A stretch of 64,000 nt of DNA from Pseudonocardia humida (GTDB lineage: Bacteria > Actinomycetota > Actinomycetes > Mycobacteriales > Pseudonocardiaceae): assembly GCF_023898865.1 (NCBI RefSeq), contig NZ_JAGSOV010000055.1, positions 24,759 to 88,758 on the forward strand. Reading direction: 5' to 3'. A model generated the notes under the pieces. The model saw only the letters and a list, made by a program, of their open reading frames with translations, had not been told where the DNA came from and ran no database searches. A program made the translations under genes and the position numbers. Shown here piece after piece: positions 25,526-33,704 of the stretch; within the stretch, counting starts at the first letter, position 1, and the number at the start of each line of letters is the position of its first letter.

Positions 25526-26083
25526 ATGTCGCTGCAGCATCTGTGGGCCGCCGAGCACTTCGCGCGTCTTGCCATCGAGTACGGGGCCGCTCACGCAGGT
25601 GAGCCCCAGCGCTGGGTTCGCCACCGGTCCTACGTGGTCACAGCAGTAGCGGAGTCGGTGGCGTTCCTCGAAGCCTTCATCGACGAGCTGTTCCAGGACG
25701 CGAAGGACGCCACGGACGGTGTCGCGGGGGCCCAAGCCCCGGAAGGGCTCGACCCTGAGGTGGTCCGGCTCATGGCCGCCTACTGGAACAGCACGAGGGA
25801 CGGCGAGAGCATCCGGACGGTTGCCAAGTACGACGCGGTACGGGTTTTCGCTGGGCGTCCTCGATCCGTCGCCGGCTGCCTGCCGCACCAGGACCTCAAT
25901 CGTGTCGTCGGGCTGCGCAACTGGTCGGTGCACCATCGCCCGACGACGTTCGGCCATGACGAGCCGGACCTGCGTCTCGAGGACGCGCGATCGCGCATCA
26001 CGCCGGACAACGCCCTGATGAGCGAGACGACCAACCCCTGGTTCCCGGACAAGGCGCTCGGGCCGGGTGTGCTGAGGGTCTGA
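25526..26083 (+). CDS. hypothetical protein
   Basis: A 185-residue soluble protein of unknown function, start ATG 25526. The frame is open back to a stop at 25487 and reads plausibly before the ATG (HIDAWHMSLQHLW), so the true N-terminus could be slightly different or truncated. The N-terminal half is helical (EHFARLAIEYG, VAESVAFLEAFIDELFQDA) and the C-terminal half contains LRNWSVHHRPTTFGHDEPDLR. Codon bias is good, though less extreme than that of the ABC operon. The pattern of helices and HHRP resembles small proteins near defence or mobility genes, but no family can be named. Confidence 0.6.
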   Translation: MSLQHLWAAEHFARLAIEYGAAHAGEPQRWVRHRSYVVTAVAESVAFLEAFIDELFQDAKDATDGVAGAQAPEGLDPEVVRLMAAYWNSTRDGESIRTVAKYDAVRVFAGRPRSVAGCLPHQDLNRVVGLRNWSVHHRPTTFGHDEPDLRLEDARSRITPDNALMSETTNPWFPDKALGPGVLRV

Positions 26084-26182
26084 CCTCGGGTCCGCCAAGT
26101 AGCTGCGGACGGTGATGGGCCGAGGTGTCCGGACCTACTCGGCGGAATCGGCGGGAGCGCCGCTGCAGGCCGCCGGCTGCGG
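26081..26182. repeat. palindromic intergenic repeat, copy 1
   Basis: Contains TCCGCCAAGTAG (26091-26102) and CTACTCGGCGGA (26135-26146), which pair with one mismatch around a 32-base centre, then a conserved tail GGCGGGAGCGCCG. It is ~85% identical over ~100 bases to the copy at 28842-28944, in the same orientation, and starts at the stop codon of the preceding gene. Confidence 0.8.
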
Positions 26183-26258
26183 TCGGGGCCGTTGTCGAAT
26201 CCCGGCGCCACCGTTCGTCATCCCGTCGACGGGCGTCGTCGCGGACGGAGGAGGACGG

Positions 26259-27173
26259 ATGGAGCTGGGACTCGGGCTGCCCAACGGCGGGGCGCGGGTG
26301 GACGCCGCGGAGCTGGTGCGCACGACGGTCGGCGCGGAGGGCATCGGGCTGGACGCGGTGTGGGTGGTCGACCGGTGGCTGCGTCCGCTCGCGACGGTGG
26401 CGATGCCGGGCGTGCCGGTGCCCGTGGAGATGCCCGCCGAGCACTACGCCGAGGTGCTCGACCCGATCGACCTGCTCAGCCACCTCGCCGCCCGCACCGC
26501 GCGGATCCGGCTGGGCACCAGCGCGGTCAACGTGCTGCTGCACCCGCCGGTGCTGCTGGCCCGCCGGTTCGCCACGCTGGACCGGCTCAGCGGCGGCCGG
26601 GTGCTCGCCGGGGTCGCGGCGGGGTGGATGGCCGAGGAGTTCGCGGTGGCCGGCGTCGCGGCGGGGGGCAGCGGCGAGCGGTTCGACGACCACCTCGCCG
26701 CGATGCGCGCGGTGTGGGCTGACGACCCGGTCCGCCACGACGGGCCGCACTACCCGATCCCGCCCTCGGACATCGGCCCCAAGCCGCTGCGCGGGCCGCT
26801 CCCGCTGCTGGTCGGCTACAACACCCGGGCCGGCCTCGAGCGGGCCGCGCGGATCGGCGACGGCCTGCACCCCTACCGCAACGACCTCGCCCGGCTCGCC
26901 GACGAGCTGCGGACCTGGCGCGACGCAGCGCGCCGCGCCGGGCTGGACCCGGCACGGATGCCGGTGGTGCTGCGCGCTGCCGCCGACCCGGACTCCCCGC
27001 GCGGGGAGGCGTTCACCGGCCCGGTGCCCGCGTGGGCCGACGACGTCGCGGCCGCCGCGGAGCTCGGGGTCGGCCACGTGCTGCTGCAGTTCCCACCGGG
27101 CGCGGACCCGGCCCGGGTGCTGGGCGCCATGGCCGAGCTGCGGGCCGCGGTGCCGGCCGGCAACGCGGGCTGA
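26259..27173 (+). CDS. LLM-class F420-dependent oxidoreductase
   Basis: A 304-residue TIM-barrel oxidoreductase of the luciferase-like monooxygenase/F420-dependent group. It shows GIGLDAVWVVDRW near residue 28, LAARTARIRLGTSAVNVLLHPPVLLARRFATLDRLSGGRVLAGVAAGW from ~75 to ~122 (the central signature of these enzymes) and RAARIGDGLHPYRNDL near 197 (cofactor loop). ATG 26259 is chosen for the GGAGGAGG ribosome site just upstream. By family it transfers hydride between coenzyme F420 (or FMN) and an organic substrate in the cytoplasm; the substrate is unknown. Confidence 0.87.
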   Translation: MELGLGLPNGGARVDAAELVRTTVGAEGIGLDAVWVVDRWLRPLATVAMPGVPVPVEMPAEHYAEVLDPIDLLSHLAARTARIRLGTSAVNVLLHPPVLLARRFATLDRLSGGRVLAGVAAGWMAEEFAVAGVAAGGSGERFDDHLAAMRAVWADDPVRHDGPHYPIPPSDIGPKPLRGPLPLLVGYNTRAGLERAARIGDGLHPYRNDLARLADELRTWRDAARRAGLDPARMPVVLRAAADPDSPRGEAFTGPVPAWADDVAAAAELGVGHVLLQFPPGADPARVLGAMAELRAAVPAGNAG

Positions 27174-27552
27174 CGCAGCCCCGCCCGCGCACACCGTGTG
27201 GCCCGCGCACACGCCCCACCTTGGCGCGGGCACCTCCGGACGCCGACAACCGTCACCGACGACCAGGTCCAGACACCGACAGCTCGGCCTGGACGGGACA
27301 AGGAAACTGTCCTGTCCGTCCCAGCCCTTCGGGCGTTGGGGCCTCTGACCTGCGGTCCGCAGGGTGCGTCGGAGGCCCGAGCGGTGATGTTGTTCGGGGC
27401 TAGGCTCGGATTGTTGGTTTCGGCGGCCGCGGTGGATGGAGGTCGTCGAACGCTGCAGGGCAGCATCCGGCTCGACGAGGTCGGGGACCCTCCTCGGCGT
27501 GGGCCCTGGCTCCTCGGCAGCGTGCGTGAGTGGGACTCGGTAGCGTGCGTCA
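27174..27552. other. intergenic region with a partial copy of the dispersed repeat
   Basis: No gene is supported. CTGACCTGCGGTCCGC at 27345-27360 is identical to the beginning of the palindromic repeat at 28841, and is preceded by a GGACA...TGTCC dyad (27296-27316) like the GGACAGCCTGTCC before that copy. It therefore looks like a truncated third member of the repeat family. Confidence 0.5.
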
Positions 27553-28416
27553 GTGAGACTCACAGCCGAGGTCGACGGGTTCCGGCTCGCCTACGACCGG
27601 ACGGGCGCGGGCCCTGCGGTGGTTGTGCTGCACGGGTGGCCCGGAGACCGCACCGAGTTCCGCGACGTGGCGCGACTCCTACCGACCGCCGACGTCATCG
27701 CTCCGGACCTCCGGGGCTTCGGGACGTCAGACAAGCATCCGGTGGACCCGTCCGTGTACTACAGCGCCGACGCGCAGGCGTGCAGCGTCATCGGACTGGT
27801 CGAGCAGCTCGGGCTGGATCGACCGGTCCTTGCCGGACACGACATCGGCAGCCGGATCGCGCAGGCCGTGGCGCGGCAGCGCCCTGATCTCGTCCGGGCG
27901 CTGGTGCTGACACCGCCGCTGCCGGGCATCGGTGACCGAATCCTCGCGCCGTCAGTGCAGGAGGAGTTCTGGTACCTGGCATTCCACCGACTCCCACTGG
28001 CCGACTGGCTCGTCGACGGCCGCCCGGACGCGGTGCGCCGCTACTTGCGTCACTTCTGGACGCGCTGGTCGGGGCCCGGTTTCACCGTTCCCGACGACCA
28101 TCTGGACCACCTCGTCGCCAGGTACGCCGAGCCGGGAGCGTTCACCGCGTCCATCGGGTGGTACCGGGTCGGGAGCGGTGGGCTCGCCCGCGTCGTCGCC
28201 GAGCGCGCACCGGAGGCCGCGGAGCGGATCGCCGTTCCGACCACTGTGCTGTGGCCGTCGCACGACCCGCTGTTCCCGCGTGAGTGGTCCGACCGACTCG
28301 ACGAGTTCTTCGCCGACGTCCGGGTGGAGCACGTCGACGGCGGCCACTTCCTCCCGCTCGAACGCCCACGGGAGTTCGCCGCGGCGCTGGCGGCCGCGGC
28401 GGGGCTCACACGCTGA
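27553..28416 (+). CDS. alpha/beta hydrolase, epoxide hydrolase-like
   Basis: A 287-residue alpha/beta hydrolase. The oxyanion-hole motif HGWPGD is near residue 25, the nucleophile elbow is AGHDIGSR near residue 96 with Asp as the nucleophile (as in epoxide hydrolases and haloalkane dehalogenases rather than Ser esterases), the acid lies in WPSHDPLF near 238 and the catalytic His in GGHFLPLERP near 261. The cap domain (EEFWYLAFHRLPLADWLV) is present. The start is GTG 27553. It would open epoxides or displace halides; substrate unknown. It stands alone, facing the same way as the F420 enzyme. Confidence 0.85.
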   Translation: MRLTAEVDGFRLAYDRTGAGPAVVVLHGWPGDRTEFRDVARLLPTADVIAPDLRGFGTSDKHPVDPSVYYSADAQACSVIGLVEQLGLDRPVLAGHDIGSRIAQAVARQRPDLVRALVLTPPLPGIGDRILAPSVQEEFWYLAFHRLPLADWLVDGRPDAVRRYLRHFWTRWSGPGFTVPDDHLDHLVARYAEPGAFTASIGWYRVGSGGLARVVAERAPEAAERIAVPTTVLWPSHDPLFPREWSDRLDEFFADVRVEHVDGGHFLPLERPREFAAALAAAAGLTR

Positions 28417-28508
28417 TCGCTGAGGCCAGCAGCAGGCTCGGGATGGATGACCATCGGGGAGCGTCCGCGTGGGGTTCGACCGCCTGGGTCCCCACGGCGG
28501 AGGTCCCC

Positions 28509-28656
28509 ATGTCCCCAGCCCGTCTGCTGCCCGGTGCTCCGGTCGCCCAGCGCCTGCTGCTCGACGTCCGGGCTCGTGTCGAGGCCCTTCGCCGGCGCGG
28601 GGTGACACCCAGCTTGGCCACGGTCCTGGTCGGCGGCGACGACGCGGGTGCATCGA
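28509..28656 (+). pseudogene. folD 5' fragment
   Basis: MSPARLLPGAPVAQRLLLDV followed by RARVEALRRRGVTPSLATVLVGGDDAGAS corresponds to the first ~50 residues of bifunctional methylenetetrahydrofolate dehydrogenase/cyclohydrolase (FolD; family pattern RGVxPxLATVLVGDDPAS). The homology then stops abruptly and the catalytic Lys region and NADP domain are absent. It is a partial duplicate or deletion remnant, not a working folD. Confidence 0.65.
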
Positions 28657-28841
28657 GGACCAGCTCCAGCTCGGGCACGCGCGGCATTCTCCAGACCAAC
28701 CCTGGTGCCGCAGGCACCGGCCCGCCATGTACCTCCGAACTCCGCCACCACTCCCGCCAACTGGGTCCGAACACCCGCCGTCTTCCTCCGGAAGGGACAG
28801 CCTGTCCGTTCCGCTCGAAGGTGGCGGAAGGGTCGGGAGGC
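28657..28841. other. intergenic DNA with hairpins, no gene
   Basis: Contains a perfect hairpin GGTGCC (28704-28709), loop GCA, GGCACC (28713-28718), and the dyad GGACAGCCTGTCC near 28796. No supported coding frame. Confidence 0.5.
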
Positions 28842-28944
28842 TGACCTGCGGTCCGCCAAGTAGCTGCGGACGGGCGGTGGGCCGCGTTGTTCGGACCTAC
28901 TTGGCGGAATCGGCGGGAGCGCCGGGCTGCGGGCGGCCGGATGC
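28842..28944. repeat. palindromic intergenic repeat, copy 2
   Basis: TCCGCCAAGTAG (28852-28863) and CTACTTGGCGGA (28897-28908) are perfect reverse complements (12 of 12) around a 33-base centre. The flanks match copy 1 at 26081. An RNA or single strand here would fold into a long hairpin. From here to the TetR gene at 29145 there is no gene. Confidence 0.85.
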
Positions 28945-29144
28945 GGCGTCTGGCTCGGTCTCCTGCGGTGAGCCGTGGTCGTGCCTCCGAGGAGCGTCCC
29001 GGCCTGGAGCGCTGAGTCCGCCCCCGCCGGCTGCGCCCCGCGCGTTACCTCCTGCGGCACCTGGCCCCGGCCGCCCGTCGCCGGGCTCGTCCGCACGGCA
29101 GTCCAGGGCTCCGACCACGGCGCGCCGCTCCGCTCGATCAGCGA

Positions 29145-29741
29145 TCAGGGGGTCCTGTCGAGGCCGAGGAGGCCGCTGGTGACGTAGGTCAGGAGCTCGT
29201 CGAGGGACGCCCGGTCCGAGAGGACCGTTCCGCTCGACCACGCGATCGCGGCGAAGACGGTGCCGAGCGCGAAGCGCACCCGTGTCGCCCGTACCGGGGC
29301 GGGGACGGTCGGGAGGGCACGCCCGAGGAGGTCGTCGAAGGGACTCAGCCCGGGATCGGTGGCGAGCAGGTCGAGAGGTGTCGGTCGGGGATCACCCACG
29401 GTGACGAGCAGTCGCAGGAGCTCCGATGCGCCCGACCCGGAGTCGCGCTCCACGACCGCGAGGGGTTCGACGAAGGCCGCGACCACCGCACGCACGGGCA
29501 GGTCATCGTGTTGGGCCAGCACTGCGAACCGGCGACGCCGTTCCTCGTCGACGGGCTTCAGCACGCGCCGGAACAGCGCCTCGACCAGGGCGCTGCGGCC
29601 CCCGAACGCGGTGGTGACCGAGGCGACGTTGACTCCTGCCGCGGCCGTGACAGCGCGCACCGAGAACGCTGCTGCGCCCTCCTGGCGGAGGATGCGCTCA
29701 GCGGCGTCCAGTAGTCGCCCACGCATCTGCTCGCGCTCCAA
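29145..29741 (-). CDS. TetR family transcriptional regulator
   Basis: A 198-residue repressor. TTG 29741 is chosen because GGAGGAG lies just upstream; an internal ATG at 29726 is the alternative. The HTH spans about residues 12-48 (LLDAAERILRQEGAAAFSVRAVTAAAGVNVASVTTAFGG in outline), and a mostly helical ligand domain follows. It is divergent from the amidohydrolase gene, and the 13-bp palindrome between them is a likely binding site, so it probably represses that gene and itself. Confidence 0.88.
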   Translation of the reverse strand: MEREQMRGRLLDAAERILRQEGAAAFSVRAVTAAAGVNVASVTTAFGGRSALVEALFRRVLKPVDEERRRRFAVLAQHDDLPVRAVVAAFVEPLAVVERDSGSGASELLRLLVTVGDPRPTPLDLLATDPGLSPFDDLLGRALPTVPAPVRATRVRFALGTVFAAIAWSSGTVLSDRASLDELLTYVTSGLLGLDRTP

Positions 29742-29773
29742 CGGCGCTCCTCCTCCTCAGGCTGCGGGTAGTG

Positions 29774-29786
29774 TAAACGGTGTTTA
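29774..29786. promoter_or_regulatory. TetR-type operator candidate
   Basis: TAAAC (29774-29778) and GTTTA (29782-29786) form a perfect dyad with a 3-base centre, centred between the divergent TetR and amidohydrolase genes. It is conspicuously AT-rich for this DNA and lies where it would block both promoters. Confidence 0.55.
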
Positions 29787-29803
29787 AGCGCAGGGGAGAC
29801 GCC

Positions 29804-30892
29804 GTGGCGAGCACGATCATCAGGAACGTCCGGGTGTTCAACGGGAAGGGGCTCAGCGAGCCGACGGCGGTCGCGTTCGCGGACGGTCGGCTCGTCGACG
29901 CCGACCGTGCGGAGGGCGTCGAGGTCCAGGGCGGCGGTGGCACGGTGCTTCCGGGGCTCATCGATGCCCACGTGCACGTCGACGACCGCGAGCAGCTGTC
30001 CGAGTACGGGCGTTGGGGCGTCACCACGGTGCTCGACATGGGAGCGAGGGACTGGTCCGCTATGCGCGCGCTGCGGGATGCGCCGGGGGTGGCGACGGTG
30101 CGGAGTGCGGGATCCCCCGCGTGTGCGGTGAGGGGCACCGCGGTGCGGAAGATGGGCTATCCCGGCTCCGCTGCTGTCGCCGGACCCGCTGACGCGGCGA
30201 GGTTCGTCGCCGATCGGGTCGCGCAGGGCGTCGACCACGTCAAGATCGTCCTGGAGGAGAAGCTGCCGTTCCGGCCGAAGCCGCTCGACGCAGCGACGGT
30301 CGGGGCGGTCGTCGCCGAGGCTCACGGCGCGGGGTTGCTGGTCGCGGTGCACGCGACATCGCCGACGAGCTTCCGAATCGCGTCCGACGCGGGCGCGGAC
30401 GTGGTGACGCATGCGCCGCTCGCCGGTCGCCTGGACGATGGACTCGCCCGCGAGATGGCACGGCGTGGCGCCGTGGTCTGTCCCACGCTGATCATGATGA
30501 AGACCCTGGTGGAGCACTTCCCGTTCCCGGTCAAGCCGCGGTCGATCAGCTACGCCAACGTGGTCGACGCGGTGCGTACGCTGCGGCGGGCCGGGGTGGC
30601 GCTCCTCGCCGGCACGGATGCCAACAGCGACCCGACCGCGCCGAACACGATCCCCCACGGGGTCTCCCTGCACGACGAGCTGGAGCTCCTCGTCCAGGTA
30701 GGACTCACTCCGGTGGAGGCGCTGCTGAGTGCCACGTCCTCGACGGCCGACGCGTTCGGCCTCTCCGACCGCGGGCGCATCCGGGCCGGGTCGAGGGCGG
30801 ACGTGGTTCTGGTCGACGGCGACCCGACGACAGACATCACGACGACCCGGAACGTCCGCGGGGTCTGGATCGGCGGTGTGCGCATCCACTGA
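29804..30892 (+). CDS. metal-dependent amidohydrolase (imidazolonepropionase/prolidase-like)
   Basis: A 362-residue amidohydrolase-superfamily enzyme. Metal-binding DAHVHVD is near residue 54, VKIVLEE near 145 (Lys that may be carbamylated), VAVHATS near 181, VVTHAPLAG near 200 and LAGTDANSDP near 269 (catalytic Asp). The N- and C-terminal strands form the usual composite beta sandwich (IIRNVRVFNGKG; RIRAGSRADVVLVDGDP). The start GTG 29804 follows AGGGGAG; an upstream in-frame GTG at 29780 lies inside the operator and is unlikely. It hydrolyses an amide, lactam or lactone of unknown identity, probably derepressed by a ligand of the divergent TetR protein. Confidence 0.85.
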   Translation: MASTIIRNVRVFNGKGLSEPTAVAFADGRLVDADRAEGVEVQGGGGTVLPGLIDAHVHVDDREQLSEYGRWGVTTVLDMGARDWSAMRALRDAPGVATVRSAGSPACAVRGTAVRKMGYPGSAAVAGPADAARFVADRVAQGVDHVKIVLEEKLPFRPKPLDAATVGAVVAEAHGAGLLVAVHATSPTSFRIASDAGADVVTHAPLAGRLDDGLAREMARRGAVVCPTLIMMKTLVEHFPFPVKPRSISYANVVDAVRTLRRAGVALLAGTDANSDPTAPNTIPHGVSLHDELELLVQVGLTPVEALLSATSSTADAFGLSDRGRIRAGSRADVVLVDGDPTTDITTTRNVRGVWIGGVRIH

Positions 30893-30996
30893 CGCGGCAG
30901 CCGACGAGAGGATCGAGGCGGGCCTCGCGGATGACCTGGTCGTGCGATTGACCGACGAGTTCGGCCTCGGTGACGTGTGATGCGGGGTGATCTCTG

Positions 30997-31224
30997 ATGT
31001 GGGAGTGCGGGGACTGCGGCAAGCCGGAGAGCTCCACCAGGAAACTCGACCGGATCTGCCACCACTGCGGTCTGCTCCTGTGCCCGGAATGCCGGTGCAT
31101 CATCGTCGACCGCGAGTTCGGTGGCTCACTGGTCTCGGCGGACCGGATGGCGACGCACTGCCGGGCGTGCCGGTGGGCGCACCACCCCGTCGCCGCGCCG
31201 CTGGGAAGCGACTCCGGCGGATGA
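30997..31224 (+). CDS. small zinc-finger-like protein
   Basis: A 75-residue protein, ATG 30997. It is cysteine- and histidine-rich: CGDC at 4-7, CHHC at 21-24, CPEC near 29-32, and C..C near 54-57 with HH shortly after, enough for two zinc-ribbon-like sites. No known family is recognised. Its stop overlaps the ATG of the next gene (ATGA at 31221), so the two proteins are made together and may interact. Confidence 0.65.
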   Translation: MWECGDCGKPESSTRKLDRICHHCGLLLCPECRCIIVDREFGGSLVSADRMATHCRACRWAHHPVAAPLGSDSGG

Positions 31225-31876
31225 TCGACATGTCGATCGAACCCCCGTCGGTGACAGCAGCGGTGTCGCGGATCGTGACGGTCCGCCTGGGCGGTGGTGC
31301 CGGAGCCGGGATGCGCACCAACGTGGTCGTCGGCCTCGACGTTCCCCCGGGACTCGGCCTGGAGCAGGGCCGCGGCGTGTTCGACGTCGCGAGACTGGCT
31401 CCCGGCGAGGTGCACGAGCACATGCTCCGCATCCGGCCGTCGTCACCGGGACGGTTCCGCGTCGGGGTGCGGAACCTCAGCTACCGCGACGAGCACGGGC
31501 GCAGCTGCCGGGAACGCGGCCGGTCCGTCGAACCCGTCGTCGAGCCCGCGGTGGAGGTTTCGACCGCCACGCCGGAGGAACCATCCGCTCGGGACCGGGT
31601 TCGCCCGCGACGATCGATCTTCGTCAGCTACCGCCGATCCGATGCGAAGATGATCGTCCCGGCCCTGGTCAGGGACCTCGGGCGGGAGAAGCCACCGCTC
31701 GGCGCCGGGGCATCCCTGTGCCGCCCGTCCTGGTCGAGGCGTCGATGCCCCGGGAAGCCGACCTGGCACCGGACATCCGCCCCCTGGCCAGGCGGCAGGG
31801 CTTCGCTTTCGACCTACCCCATTACGCGAGGAGCGTCGAGGAGCTCGCCACCGAGATCGGGTTTCACCTGCGGTAG
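31221..31876 (+). pseudogene. beta-sandwich plus TIR-domain gene with deletion and frameshift
   Basis: From ATG 31221 about 110 residues form a beta-rich domain (RIVTVRLGGGAGAGMRTNVV, RIRPSSPGRFRVGVRNLSYR). Then RSIFVSYRRSDAKMIVPALV matches strand 1 and helix A of a TIR domain. The frame is then lost near 31690. In the next frame the C-terminal part of a TIR protein appears (IPVPPVLVEASMPREADLAP, DIRPLARRQGFAF, SVEELATEIGFHLR, stop at 31876). The ~70 middle residues, including the region of the catalytic Glu of NAD-cleaving TIR domains, are missing. The original protein was probably an NADase-type or signalling TIR effector coupled to the zinc-finger protein. Confidence 0.6.
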
Positions 31877-31949
31877 CCCGCACGTCGGCTCCCGGCGGGA
31901 CGACCGTCCATTTCACTGACACGAAACCTTCAGTGGAAGGCGCCGCCCC

Positions 31950-33545
31950 TCATTCCCGGGTGAGCGGTACCTCCTCGGCGTGCGACAGCGCCCCGTCGGT
32001 GAAGCACACCCGGTACATCGTCGGTGCCGAGGGCGCGGCGGTCGCGTAGAACCGGCACTCGTCGGTGTCCGGTGGGTCCGCGGGCGCGCGCTCCGGCCGC
32101 CCGTAGTAGCCGGCCTGGTACGGGGGCAGCCGGGCCTGCACCGACTCCTGCCCCTGGCCGGTGCGCAGCTGCTGGAACACCGCCGGGTCGAGCACGGAGC
32201 GGTCCGCGGTGTAGTGGTCGTAACCCACGGTGAGGGCGACCAGGGCGAGCGCTGCCGCGGTCGGCACCCAGATCGCCTCGATCGCGCTGCGGCGCACCCT
32301 GCGCCGGGCGCGGTCCAGCTCGCGGGTCGCGTCCTGCGGGGTGGCCGCCGCGCCCGGGGTCAGCGGCAGCCGGGCGGTGACCTCGAAGCCGTGCCCGGAC
32401 GGTCCGGCACGCACCCTGCCGCCGGCCAGGCGGACCCGCTCGTCCAGACCCACCAGGCCGGACCCACCGGGGCCCGGTTCGGGCAGCGGACCTGCCGGCG
32501 GGGCCTCGTTGCGGACGCTGACCACCGCTTCGCCCGCGGTCGCGTCGGTGCTCAGCCGCACGGTGACCGCGGCGCCCGGGGCGTGCCGGGTGGCGTTGGT
32601 CAGGGCCTCCTGCACCACCCGGTAGGCCGCCCGGTCGGCGATCGGCGGCAGCGGGTCCAGTCCACCCTCCAATGCGACCGCCACCCCGGAGGCCCTGGCC
32701 CGCTCCACCAGCGCGACCACGGTGTCGTCGGCAGGCAGCACGGGGGCGGGCTCGCGGTCCTCGCGCAGCACCCGGACGGTCTCGCGCAGCCGCTCGGTCG
32801 CAGTCGCCGCGGATTCGCGCAGCTCGGCCGCGGCCGCGCGGGTGGGCCCGTCGACCCCGGCGCGCACCTGGAGCGCGGCGGCGCGCAGCGCGATCAGGCT
32901 CAGGTCGTGGCCCAGCGAGTCGTGCATGTCCGCGGCGATCCGCGACCGCTCCCGCAGCCGCGTCCGCTCGCCGACGAGGTCCCGCTCCCGCTCCAGGCGC
33001 CCGGCCAGCTCCCACCCGGCCCGGACGAGCTCGTCGTGCTGGCGGACGTACCGGCCGGCCAGCACGGGCAGGACGATCGTCGGCAGGCCGCTCTCGACGA
33101 TCGAGGGCCAGGTCGACCGGGCCAGGTCGGGGGTCAGCTCCACCACGACGAGACCGGCCAGGCACACCCCGACGAAGAACAGCAGCCCGGTGCGCAGGCT
33201 CGCGCTGCGCCGGCCCAGCAGGAACGCCAGCAGCACCTGGGCGATCATGACGCTGTCGACGGTCAGGCCGACCGCCGCGGCCAGCCCCAGCACGGCCGGG
33301 ACGGCGGCGGCGACCACCGGCCGCCGCCGGGCGACGGCCACCGCTGCGCCCAGCGCCAGCACCGTGGCGACCTGCAGCCACGGCACCGGGACCCCGGGCA
33401 GCGTCCGCAGCTCGGCCGGCTCGGCGGCGAGGGCGACCGGGAGTGCGGCCGCGCACCACAGCAGCAGGTCGGCGCCGCGCTCGCCGAGCGGGAACGGGCC
33501 GGAGCCGTCGTCACCCAACAGCCTCACCGGTCGGACGCTACGCAA
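31950..33545 (-). CDS. NarL-type sensor histidine kinase with C-terminal extension
   Basis: A 531-residue membrane kinase. Four to five membrane segments cover about residues 25-165. The dimerisation/phosphoacceptor region (HisKA_3) is ADMHDSLGHDLSL near residue 210. The ATPase domain has VVQEALTNATRHAPG near 318 (N box) and GSGLVGLDERVRLAGG near 372 (G box). Unusually, the protein continues ~140 residues beyond the ATPase, with a membrane segment (WVPTAAALALVALTVG) and a probably extracytoplasmic tail with two Cys. The start TTG 33545 is uncertain; GTG 33530 is possible. It is divergent from an ABC exporter whose far side carries the partner response regulator. Confidence 0.87.
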   Translation of the reverse strand: MRSVRPVRLLGDDGSGPFPLGERGADLLLWCAAALPVALAAEPAELRTLPGVPVPWLQVATVLALGAAVAVARRRPVVAAAVPAVLGLAAAVGLTVDSVMIAQVLLAFLLGRRSASLRTGLLFFVGVCLAGLVVVELTPDLARSTWPSIVESGLPTIVLPVLAGRYVRQHDELVRAGWELAGRLERERDLVGERTRLRERSRIAADMHDSLGHDLSLIALRAAALQVRAGVDGPTRAAAAELRESAATATERLRETVRVLREDREPAPVLPADDTVVALVERARASGVAVALEGGLDPLPPIADRAAYRVVQEALTNATRHAPGAAVTVRLSTDATAGEAVVSVRNEAPPAGPLPEPGPGGSGLVGLDERVRLAGGRVRAGPSGHGFEVTARLPLTPGAAATPQDATRELDRARRRVRRSAIEAIWVPTAAALALVALTVGYDHYTADRSVLDPAVFQQLRTGQGQESVQARLPPYQAGYYGRPERAPADPPDTDECRFYATAAPSAPTMYRVCFTDGALSHAEEVPLTRE

Positions 33546-33564
33546 CCGCGCCCAGTGCCCGACA

Positions 33565-33580
33565 CCTGACGAAAGTCAGG
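33565..33580. promoter_or_regulatory. response-regulator operator candidate
   Basis: CCTGAC (33565-33570) GAAA GTCAGG (33575-33580) is a perfect dyad with a 4-base centre in the gap between the divergent kinase and ABC-exporter genes. NarL-family regulators commonly bind dyads with TGAC/GTCA arms of this spacing, so the regulator at 35351-36031 may act here. The same sequence could also fold as a hairpin in a 5' leader. Confidence 0.5.
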
Positions 33581-33704
33581 GGTGGCCGGTGCCGATCGAG
33601 CGCGGCCCCGAACGGCCGCAGCTTCCTACCGTCCCCGGCATGAACCTCCTTGGCACGCGCCACGCCGACGGGCGGGCACCGAGAACCGCAGCGCGGGGCA
33701 CCCG

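Noticed and set aside
30873..30980. Frame ending ERIEAGLADDLVVRLTDEFGLGDV just after the amidohydrolase
   Set aside because: Too short, overlaps the amidohydrolase end, no start with a ribosome site; may be a C-terminal scrap but not supportable.
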